Positions 19,961 to 28,519 of a DNA stretch of 31,758 bases are shown one piece after another. The DNA comes from Chromera velia. Its lineage: Eukaryota > Sar > Chromeraceae. A program made the position numbers and the translations under genes. A model generated the notes under the pieces. That model was not told the origin of the DNA and did not search any database. It saw nothing but the letters and a program-made list of their open reading frames with translations. The first letter of the stretch is position 1, and each line of letters starts with the position of its first letter. Where the stretch lies: the NCBI GenBank assembly GCA_018398765.1, contig JAHBMJ010003338.1:8485-40242 (forward strand), written 5' to 3'.

Positions 19961-21538
19961 ACGGCGTAGAACTCCATGGGCACATGTTGTCTTCTTCCTG
20001 CATACATTCGTCTTTAAGAAATGCATCTCTGCATGATAGCGACTGAACAGACTCTCTCTCAGTCTTCCTGAATTACTCCCTTCGATCATACATTCTTCCA
20101 CCCCCCTTTCGTTCCATCTCAACATGCCCTTCTTTCTTCCTTCCTTCCTTGTCGTGTCAATTCCTTTTCGTATCGTTCTCACCTTCTTTTTGCCGATCTC
20201 TGTCTGTGTCGCACTAGACGTTTTGGCTTTGAGTGCGTGCAGCCCCATATGCACTCAAGGACTCTGTGGATGTGCTGTATCACCTGTCCATCCATCACTC
20301 ATCCGTTCGTCCATCATTAATCGATTTCGTCGTCCATTATCCACCCACCCGTGCTTCCATGAATTTATGGATTCATATGCGTGATCGCACAGACAGATCG
20401 ACGTCCTTTCTTTTGCCCATGCTTCTGTCTGTCTGTCCGTCTGCCTGTCTGCCTGTCTCTCTATCTGTCTATCCGTCTCTCTGAGTTTCTTTTTTTCTTC
20501 CTTCCTTCCACCATTCCTTCCATTCCTTCTTCCTTCCTTCCTTCCTTCCTTGCTTCCTTCCTTCCTTCCTTCCTTCCTTCTTTCCTTCTTTCCTTCTTCC
20601 TTCTTCCTTCCTCCTTCCTTCTTCCTTCCTTCCTTCCTTCCTTTCTTTTTTTCTTTCTTTCTTTCTTTCCTTCCTTCCTTCCTTCCTTCCTTCCTCCATT
20701 CTTCTGTTCTTTCTCTGTTGCTTTCTCCATGTCTTTGAAAGTCACGCTCATACGGACTCCTTGAAGTGCCCAGCAACTTCGTCAGTGAGAACATATTTTT
20801 CCGGCGCAGCCATGTCCTTTGTGACTTTCTGTCTGCTCTTAATATCTTAATCATTCGATCGATCGATCGCAGGTGATCAACGTATGGAAGAGCATCGACG
20901 ACTCGGGCTCGATCAAGAACCACCACCTGGCGATGTGCGACGCCACCACCTCAGTGGCGCCTGACGACTTTATCCCCTTCAGCAACTTCGAGCCAGGCAA
21001 GGCGACTGTGGACACTTTCCACATGAACGGGAACTATCACAGCTTTCATAAATGGTTCTACTACCCCGAAATGACCCGATCTGAAGCCCTCGTGTTCAAA
21101 CAGTGGGACAGTGATCCTAGGTCCCCTACACGCTTCACCTTCCACTCAGCAATCAGCTTTCCCGGTGTTGAGGAGTATAACCGGAAGAGTATCGAGACGC
21201 GTCTGGTTGCATTTTTTCCTGATGAGCCGAATTCAATGCCGGACTTTTCTGTGCCCCCCAAGATGAGAGTTGACACCGCAAAGGCGAAGGTGAAAGAGGC
21301 ACTCGGATACCTGAAACACTGGGACGGCAAGGGACAGGAGTGGGCCCTTGGGTTGGTTGCACGCAAAAAGTTTGCAGACCTTTGCCGGGGGTATATTCAT
21401 CATGCGGGAAAGGTTGAGAAGCAGCCAGAGTTTACAGACCTGTCACCTGCACAAACAGAAGAGGTCATCAAGTGTGTCTGTGGAGATAAGACCTTTCAGG
21501 GTTTTTTGAAGAAACTGGCAGACGAAATTGAGGATTAA
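19080..21538 (+). CDS. Gene C: CmcJ/AsaB-like non-heme iron oxygenase with signal peptide
   Basis: Two exons, 19080-19670 and 20873-21538 (TAA), joined in phase 0 (donor GTGCGT, acceptor ATCGCAG), give 418 residues. Residues 1-20 (MNLKVFLPLFCILLGGTVQG) look like a signal peptide, which supports this first ATG. The core from about 105 to 318 matches the pattern I recall for the CmcJ/NvfI/AsaB family, proposed Fe(II)/2-oxoglutarate-type hydroxylases or desaturases of fungi and bacteria: H172-x-D174 in IAHSDYAP, VINVWKSI at the exon join, LAMCDATT, HKWFYYPEMTRSEALVFKQWDS, then RFTFH288 and KSIETR307. These give a plausible 2-His/1-carboxylate set plus an Arg for the co-substrate. The substrate is unknown. 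The last 100 residues form an extra, probably helical tail that I do not recognise. The signal peptide suggests secretion or entry to the endomembrane system. Confidence 0.8.
19877..19957. repeat. (CT)n(CA)n(GA)n compound microsatellite
   Basis: CT to 19892, CA to 19919 and GA to 19957, within the gene C intron. Confidence 0.95.
20497..20697. repeat. (CCTT)n pyrimidine microsatellite
   Basis: About 200 bases of CCTT/TTTC repeats in the gene C intron, sense strand pyrimidine, like the tract in gene B intron 1. Confidence 0.95.
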
Positions 21539-22650
21539 ATTCAGGGGGAACAGACTGAGTGATATCGCACTTGTGACTCGATCATGCTGCCATAGTAAAA
21601 AATTCAAACACTTGACATCAGAATTAGTCTCAACATGCAACAAGATTGTCTAAATAGATGTTTTTACAGCCACACAATCAGTAAGGGCGTAAAGTATTAA
21701 ACATTGACATTAATAATCACGTAAAGCAAATTCATATACAAAAAAATAAAATATGAGAAAACTTACTTTAAAATTGTATAAGCAATCCCAAGGGCCATGC
21801 AAGGTTTTAATTGTAAATACTGAAATTACAATTAAATTGAACATTGCATATAGCTGCATGTACCATAATGATACTTAGTATAGAATATATAAAAATTATA
21901 TGGAGTAGTGTAACACCATTATTTTTTCTAATGATAATGTTATCCTTTAACTAAATCTCTAGTTAAATCTAACATGTACACAGAATCTGTTTCTTTTTTT
22001 TTTGCTAGTATAGCTTTACAGCCTTTGCTACTTATTTGATTTTATTATTTTTTTTTTTCAAGTACTCACGTTGATCGTACTTAAACGGTACTTTTGAAGA
22101 TATTCTTTGAATCTTTCAAGTTCCAAATACTTTTATGCAAACAATTAAATATGATGAACAAACTAGTGAACAAAATTAGAGTATGTGAATAAAAAAACTA
22201 AGAACGTTATAAATTAAATTAACGTAAGTTTAGATTATAACAACAAGCCAGATCGACAACTAGCAAACTAAGCCAGGTTTAGCAGCAAATTGCCAGCAGT
22301 TTAAACTTACAATATCAGAAAACTTTCATTAATTCTAGCATTAACTTGCATACACATAGACTATTAAACAATGTCTATAATACATAGACGGTCAAGAGTT
22401 CGGCTTTATAACTCTGATTTTTTAGTACATTGAAATTTTACTACTTTCTACAGCCTATTATGCAGTGCCACTTACTACTAGTAGTATAGTCATTCATTCT
22501 AGCATTCATGTAATATTATTCAATAACATTCATCCATTCATCAATCAATCAATCGGCCTAGCAATCGGCAAATCCTGTCAAATGATCCGCCTTAAATCCT
22601 ATATAGCTGAAAGAATGAACTTGAAATCATACATTATCATAGACATTCAA
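21539..22650. other. AT-rich spacer, no gene seen
   Basis: Low-GC sequence with many stops in all frames and poly-T/poly-A runs. A short CTAGTAG-type repeat is at about 22476-22490 and CAAT repeats are at about 22540. I see no RNA gene or coding exon. Confidence 0.6.
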
Positions 22651-23820
22651 TTGAATGAATGAATGAATGAAGTTGGCTTTGCTAGAGTGGAGCCGTGCTC
22701 CCAGCAGCCCATGTTCATGCAAGAGATCGTCAATCACTCAACTCTAGAGATAAGGCTAAGCGCGAGATCCCCTGAAGTGCTCGCTTGGTGAGCTCACGAG
22801 CAGCATGCGCGTTGTAGGTGGCAATATAAGACTCGAACAGAAGAAGAAAAGGTCGCGTTCACACAGAGACAGGCGTGCACAGTGAGTGACAAAGATCGCA
22901 AACGGCTCTGCATGCTTCATACGGATCGACTTGTAAAGCCAAAAGCAGCATCTTCCTCGCTTCTGTTTCGGCTGTATCCGATCCCTCAATTCCTTCTCTC
23001 TGAATCCTTTGCTTCACTTTCTTTCCCTCTACCACTTTGTTTAGTTTATTTCTTGCTTCTACCCAATTGGAGCATACTGAAAGCCGGTGCCAGAGATCAT
23101 CAATTTTTCTTCCATTTGAACAACCCTCTGCCAGACAAAACACCTCTCCCGGAGAGTTGGCCCCCCCCGTTAGACCCTTCCGATTTAGTGTCAATGTCCT
23201 TGGGAGTGGCTCAATCTTCTCACATAAGGCACTTCTCGGCAGACAGGACATCCGTACCTTGGGGCCATTCTTTGAAGACAAAAGAAATAGAGAAGAACGT
23301 AAAGAAGACGGAAGAGCTCTCTGTAGTCCTGATAAAGAGGCAGACAGGGGGAAGTTGCCCCTTTCTTCCCTGTCTCCCCTTTTCATGCATTCCATTCCCC
23401 AGGCATCCTTAATTTTGGCAGAAACAAACAAATTCCCCTTCGGGGCCCGTCTTTCTGAGCTCCGGACAGGGAGAGACGTCAAAAAGTCAAGGCCTGCCCA
23501 TCTGAACAGACCATTGACGGCTCGTCTTTGCTTCTGCCCCGCTGGTCCCTTCCATGAATTCAAAAGAGCCTGAGGAATACGGAGATGCGAACGGCTAAGT
23601 GCAATCCAGAATGAAGCAAAACGAGCACACAAGAGCGCGCGAGCAGACATTAAATTAACAGACAAAAGAGAGGGTACACGCAAACTCCTGACCGGAAGTC
23701 GGGCCGCCCATCGAACAAACCGGAGCCGCAAGTTGTCAATCGCCTCCCAGTCTCCCTGTCTTATCGGAAAGCACTCCAGGCTATAGAGTGCCACCGGCTC
23801 CCAGTGAGTACGCTGTCAGA
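22650..23820 (-). mobile_element. 5'-truncated LINE (non-LTR retrotransposon), 3' part of ORF2
   Basis: On the - strand an open frame runs from about 23818 to the TGA at 22859-22861. It has the shape of a LINE ORF2 C-terminus: a post-RT segment (WEPVALYSLECFPIRQGDW...LRLRFVRWAARLP), then a basic region, then a C-x4-C...H-x4-C cluster (CLAEGC, HRLSVC), the zinc-knuckle-like motif found downstream of the RT in many LINEs. About 190 bases of 3' UTR follow, ending in a (TTCA)n tail (+ strand GAATGAATGAAT at about 22655-22670). The RT and endonuclease parts are missing, so it is a dead 5'-truncated copy. Clade is undetermined and no target-site duplication was found. Confidence 0.6.
22655..22671. 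repeat. (GAAT)n short tandem repeat, probable LINE 3' tail
   Basis: Four GAAT units at the position where the 3' end of the minus-strand LINE is expected. Microsatellite tails are common for several LINE clades. Confidence 0.5.
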
Positions 23821-24470
23821 AAATTTATTGCATGTACGTCAGACAGCCTGACTGACAGAGACACGGACCAAGGACGAACAACGTTTGAGAACACATCGAA
23901 ACCTGATCGAATCGATACGATGAAACCATAGTAGCCGATTTACAAACATGCAGACGCACGTAGAAAACATGCACATGCACGTAGACACACCGTCAAGGGA
24001 TATTCACTCAAGTATTCATCGGCTCGCCATATACCCCAACGAAGAAACGTCGGCACACCAAGGACCAACGGACCGGTACAGCCAATACATAAGCTGCAGC
24101 ACAGTTGCGAGTATTAAGACCTTCGATCCACAGCTTGGAACCGCAAATGCAAAGCATGTTGATAAAAGCAGACCCCTCATTGTTCCCATCTTGATTCCTT
24201 CACTATCCCTCTCTTTGCTTGCATTTCCCCCTCTTCGTGATTGTTCGTTGTGGCAGCAGTCTTCCGTTGTCGTGGAGAAGAGTCAAGATTCGACCAAAGA
24301 GTCTGCATGGATGAGTCTCCATCTACACCACAAGGCTTAGCTGTACGCGTGCATCTGTAACTGTCGCAATCCTAAGCTCCTTGAACTTCCTCACTCCTCT
24401 AATTGGACGCAAGCAAAGCTGATCTCCCCATGCAATTCTCTCTTCTCCCAGCTGCATGCCGTCTCTAGCT
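23819..24470. other. Spacer between LINE fragment and gene D, no gene seen
   Basis: Open frames here have neither recognisable domains nor convincing splice sites. The left part (23820-24120) may still be flank of the retrotransposon insertion. Confidence 0.5.
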
Positions 24471-25241
24471 TCACACTGCTGTGACACTGTCAGCTGAAGG
24501 TTCAACTTGTTGTTTAGTTTCTCCGACCGATTCCATTCTCATCAGAAGGAACACTCTCCAGCCCTGCATCGAGGCTGCACTGTAGACAACCACAGAAAGT
24601 GCCGAGGCAATCAACCAGGGAAGAACAAGGTCGGCGATCAAATCAAGCAAGGAAGCGTAGATCCACACTTAATTCCATACAGGAAGAAAGGACAAGAAAA
24701 GAGTGAACCAAGGCAAAGCCCAGCCAGTGGCCTTCACTGCTCACTCCCCTCACCTCCCTCCCAAAGTAAATGCTCCGAGCAGTAAGACTGGACATGTACA
24801 GGGAGGCAACCACGCAGAGGAAGGTAAACAGCGGAAGGATCAACAGAGGGGCACCAGCCAGCCAGATCATCTTCCAAAAACTCCAGCCGAACGTGAGAAC
24901 ATCCCACATGATCAAGGAATAAATAAGCCACTCCCTGCCTTTCAGCTGGGAGGAGGGGACAGTGGAGACCTGAGCAGTAGTCTCAGTCATTGTCACTTTC
25001 CAAGACTTCTGCAACGCAACTCACAAAGAAATAAACTACTCACGCCGTCTCCTGAATTCGACCCGTGTCTCTTGACGTAGAGAACTCTCTCAAGATTTGG
25101 TTGTGGCAGAATTGGAGCATCCACTAGCTTCCAGATGCTTGAAATGTTGTGGAAGGTGTGCGGCGTTTTGTGAAATCCATGGGAACGGTGCCCGTTCCGA
25201 CGGTCCGATTCAACCTCCGTCTTTGTTTCAATTTGTTTCAC
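24471..25241 (-). CDS. Gene D: small multi-pass membrane protein of unknown function
   Basis: Minus-strand exons: a 5' exon ending at 25044 (open back to about 25241, start not resolved), 25008-24738, and 24667-24471 (TGA). The introns are 35 nt (25043-25009, GTGAGT...TTGCAG, phase 0) and 70 nt (24737-24668, GTGAAG...TTAAG, phase 1). The protein reads LVDAPILPQPNLERVLYVK, then a hydrophobic region WLIYSLIMWDVLTFGW...WLAGAPLLILPLFTFLCVVASLYM (about two membrane spans). The last exon has WIYASLLDLIADLVLPWLIA and SALSVVVYSAAS (one or two more spans), ending in a polar tail. I do not recognise the family. Phase agreement across both introns and the concentration of hydrophobic segments support a real gene. 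The second intron's donor and acceptor are weaker, and the exon at 25008 could instead read through to a stop at 24643. Confidence 0.55.
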
Positions 25242-25244
25242 GCT

Positions 25245-25755
25245 CGATCTTTTCCTAAATTTTGTCGTATACCGCGTCCGCCACGGTCCGCGCGCAGATG
25301 CGCGCAGTCAACATGCACGGTCACGCGTCGCGGCGTCGGGGACGCGAACCCGCATCATGCGCGAGCAAGGCCGAGATTCCGCCGAGCTAAATAGCTCGCT
25401 TCGCCCGCATGCGCGCGGCGGGCGGATGCATGACCGTCTGCATGTCTCCGATTGTTGTACTGAAGTCTTTTTCCTCCAATTGTCGGTAAGGGTGGATCTC
25501 CTACTGATGACTTCCATGCATGGTCACCGCCCTAGCTGTTATACCGAATGCTCGTGTAAGGGTTTCCATTCATTCACTCCAGAGGAGACAGCTCTGAAGA
25601 TTTGTCTCCTTTGTTCCCGGTGTCTCCTGAAAAGGAGACGGGAGACGGTATTAATACGTCTACATGTCCGTCTGCTTGGACTGACGCATCCAGAGGCGGA
25701 CCAACGGAGGCATTGAAGAAAGTAGACCGACAGAGTGACATTTTGAGTCTTGGCA
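25245..25755. other. Spacer between divergent genes D and E, with pol III-like boxes
   Basis: A GC-rich segment (25260-25440) is surrounded by less GC-rich DNA. On the - strand an A-box-like TAGCTCGGCGG (25389-25379) is followed 39 bases later by a B-box-like GGTTCGCGTCC (25350-25340). A 14-nt palindrome GAGCTAAATAGCTC overlaps the A box. The D-stem and acceptor stem do not pair, so it is not an intact tRNA. Because genes D and E are divergent, their promoters probably lie here. Confidence 0.35.
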
Positions 25756-26762
25756 ATGCCGACCATTGACGTTGAGGGTGAGAGTGAAGGTCAACAAGGG
25801 GTGTTTCTGATAATTGACGGACAGAACCTGCATCACTGGCTGGACCAACACTTGGGGGAAGCAGACGCAGACGATGTGGTGAAAATCATTTTAGCTGCTG
25901 TTCTGCGTAGATTGGGGTTGAAGAAGAAACTCTCACCAGACGGAGGAGAGAGTGTGTCGGGAAGACCCCTGTCTGCCTCGTTCTCCCCTGCTTCCACTGC
26001 TTCTGGGGGCGGCAGTCGCTGTGGAGTTTTTTCCCCTACTGCAGCATTTCAGGGGTGATTCGTTCATCGTTCTTCTCACTCCCTGCCGATGGGAATCGCT
26101 TTCGTTTGCCCCCTTTCCTCTCAGCAGGAGTGTCTTCTTTTCTCTTCGTCTCCCCGACTGCCTCTTCCACCCAGGCTTCCTCTTCTTTTCTGTTTTCCCC
26201 CAGAAGTGCTCCTTCGACCCCGGCCAAGAAGAGAGAGCCCGACATTGTTGAGATTGACGTCAGGTCTGTCGTGTGGGTGGACACGGAGGAGAGGACAGAT
26301 GAAGAATGGGTGGGAGGGGAAGTATTTGACGAGAAAGAACCAGAGGAGAAAAGGGAAAAGAGGCGCAAGTTTCTTTCGAGACTGCAGGAGTTGGGGGTCG
26401 AGTGTGAGTTCTGTGCGTCCCAAACGGTGTTCCAGAACATAGGGGGTGTGGTGGGGTATGCAAAATTGGAGGCGGAGACGGAGAGTGTGATTGCCGAGTT
26501 AGCATGGGAGAAGATGGCATCGTGTAGTCCGTGTCAGAATTCCATTCTTCTGGTCAGCGGAGACGGCGACTTTTGCAGTACCCTCAAGGCGAGAGGAAAC
26601 GAAATGGAGGCGCCCTGCTTCATGTACGTGGCCTCCCCGAGTCGTCGTGCCCTGGGAGAGGACGTCTCCCGGGCGTGGAAGAGGGGGTTGTGGGCCATTG
26701 CGTACATCGATGAGTTGCCAGAGGTTCGGGAATTGCAGAAGAAATATTTGAAGTTCACGTGA
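25756..26762 (+). CDS. Gene E: NYN/PIN-like (LabA/limkain-type) domain protein
   Basis: The ATG at 25756 opens a frame with VFLIIDGQNLHHWLDQHL (Asp21, the first metal-binding acid of the NYN fold, followed by the typical GQN). A second frame carries the rest: RRKFLSRLQELGVECEF, KLEAETESVIAELAWEK (acidic helix), SILLVSGDGDF (the S-x-D-G-D-F motif of NYN domains), then PSRRALGEDVSRAW and a C-terminus ending at the TGA (26760-26762). NYN proteins are PIN-like, metal-dependent RNases or RNA-binding proteins. The frames are probably joined by a phase-1 intron from about 25952 (donor GTGTGT) to about 26129 or 26132 (acceptor CTCTCAG or CAGCAG); other donors near 26015-26021 also fit. A Ser/Pro-rich and acidic insertion of about 100 residues separates the two halves of the fold. 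Confidence 0.68.
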
Positions 26763-28243
26763 AGGGGGAAGAGAAGAGAAGAGAAAAGAGGGGGCCTTTC
26801 TGTCGAGGATGGCTGGTCGGAAATGGACAAAGGAGAAAAAAGAGAAAGGGGGGGGGTTGGGTGGAGCAATCATTGGGCATGAACAAAAGGTGAGAAGTCA
26901 GAAAAGAAAAGAAAAGAAAAGATGCAAGGGTCCTGAGGACACATTGAAGATGATGAAGAAAACAAAAAAGAAAGAAGATCGAAGAAGAAGAAGAAGAAGA
27001 AGAAGAAGAAGAAGAAGAAGAATCAGGCTGAAGGAGAAGGAGAGGAAGAAGTCTGAGAAAGAAAGTCTGTCCGACAGACGATTCATGCGACATTCATCCG
27101 CCAGTCTCTTTCTCACCCTCTCACCCATTCACTTTCTCACTCACTCGCCCACTTACTCACTGATTGATTGACTCACTTACTCACTTACTCACTTCTATTT
27201 CTGCTGCTCCTCCTTTTCCTTTCCGGGCCGTGCGTGCGTGGGGAGTGGAAGAGATGGAGTCTATTATTTTTTTCTGCCCCGCACACACAGGACAGGAGAG
27301 GGAAATGGAAAATGAGGAAGGAAACGGAATTCCACGAAAGATCGAACCAATTTGAAAGGAGAAGTGAAGATTTTTCTGTGCGCGCGTCGATTTTTCTGTG
27401 CCTTACATTCCCTCTCCTCTTGTCTCCCTTTCGCTTAATTCTGCTGACTATGTGACCTCGCTGCCAGCCAAAGTCGTGAGTGAGCGCGTGTCACCAAAGT
27501 AAGGTAGAAGGAGGAGAAGGAGAGGGGGAAGAAAGGGCCTCGGATACTTAAATGAACAAATGCATGTATCGATTTAAACAGGTAAACACGCGAACAAGAC
27601 TGGCCGGCTGAATTAAGCTTGGTTCTGTTTGAGAGAAACTGCATGCCATGCTGCAGCCTTTGGACAGACACTTCGTCTTCCCCGTAACGTCTGTTGCTTC
27701 TCTCTCTCTCTTAATAGATCTCTCTGCTAGGGCGAAACAAAAGGAGGAACAAAAAAAAGCCAAAATCAGAGATGCAAAGAGAGTCCGGGGTTCATTCTCT
27801 GCCTCTTTAGATACAGCGCTCAGAAGAAGAGGGGGGGGGAAGCGAAGAGACAAGCACAGGAAGGAGAGAATGCAGAGAAAGAAACTGCATGCATGAAGGA
27901 CGCAAACGTAAGGAAGGAAGGGAGGAAGGAAGGAAGGGTCCGTGAAGGTACGTGTCACTCAGTTGGCCAGACAGTTGGGGAAACAAACAAGTAAATAAGA
28001 GAAGGAGATGAAGATGTAAGAATCTGATAGTATGAAACAGGAGAAGATGGGCAGAGATGAAAGGAAGGCAAAGAGCTTCGTGAGAGAGACATTATCCCAA
28101 CCTGTATTTTTAACGATCTCAGACTGTTGGTCTGCACGCCTTTCTCTCCGTTTGCACGTGTTTTCTTCCGTCCTTTCCTTCTGACAGACGAGTCTGGATG
28201 AGTCTGGCTCGCTTGAATCAATTAACGCGGGAGGAAAAGAACA
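26763..28243. other. Low-complexity spacer after gene E
   Basis: Purine-rich sequence with GAAAA and GGAA motifs, a GAA run (26981-27022), ACTC-type repeats (about 27115-27190) and GGAA repeats (about 27910-27937). Frames here give only Lys/Arg/Glu-rich or Ser/Phe-rich strings. A strong-looking GTGAGA donor sits at 26890 after an ATG-opened basic stretch (26809), but I find no matching downstream exon. Confidence 0.5.
26981..27022. repeat. (GAA)n trinucleotide repeat
   Basis: About 14 near-perfect GAA/AGA units with the purine strand on top. Confidence 0.95.
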
Positions 28244-28519
28244 ATGGATGAGATTCCATTCAACCTGTCCGTCGATCCCCTCGATTCTCTTTTTGGTGCG
28301 CCCTCATTGATTCACGATGCCTGCTTTCCTTTTGACTCTTGCTTGATTTTCGCGTGTTTGTCTTGTGTGCACTGCTCATCTACGTGCGCGTCTAAAGCGA
28401 TGGGTGCGAAAAAGAGGTTTAGGTTGGTCGGAACCTTGGTCCGTCAAAAACAAGTAAGAAAGACAAGAGGGAAGACAGGCGGGCTGGAAGGAAGGAAAAG
28501 AACAACGAAAAACAGGTAA
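28244..28519 (+). CDS. Doubtful small ORF, basic C-terminus
   Basis: ATG-initiated, 91 residues: MDEIPFNLSVDPLDSLFGAP..., a cysteine-containing middle (CLSCVHCSSTC), then a Lys/Arg-rich end (GAKKRFRLVGTLVRQKQ). A canonical GTAAGA donor occurs after RQKQ (at about 28452), so this could be a first exon. No domain is recognised and no downstream exon was found. Confidence 0.22.
   Translation: MDEIPFNLSVDPLDSLFGAPSLIHDACFPFDSCLIFACLSCVHCSSTCASKAMGAKKRFRLVGTLVRQKQVRKTRGKTGGLEGRKRTTKNR

Larger units (their letters stand above)
19671..20872 (+). other. Gene C intron filled with simple repeats
   Basis: A 1202-nt phase-0 intron. It contains CT/CA/GA dinucleotide runs (19877-19957), TCTG repeats (about 20425-20475), a long CCTT/TTTC tract (about 20497-20697) and a TCGA run just before the acceptor (about 20856-20869). 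Confidence 0.88.

Noticed and set aside
25325-25405. Intact tRNA gene on the minus strand
   Set aside because: A- and B-box words are present, but the D-stem, the acceptor stem and most of the T-stem do not pair.
26809-27171. Basic ORF starting MAGRKWTKEKKEK with a poly-Arg run
   Set aside because: Composition follows the GAA and GAAAA repeats. There is a donor-like site at 26890 but no downstream exon or known family.
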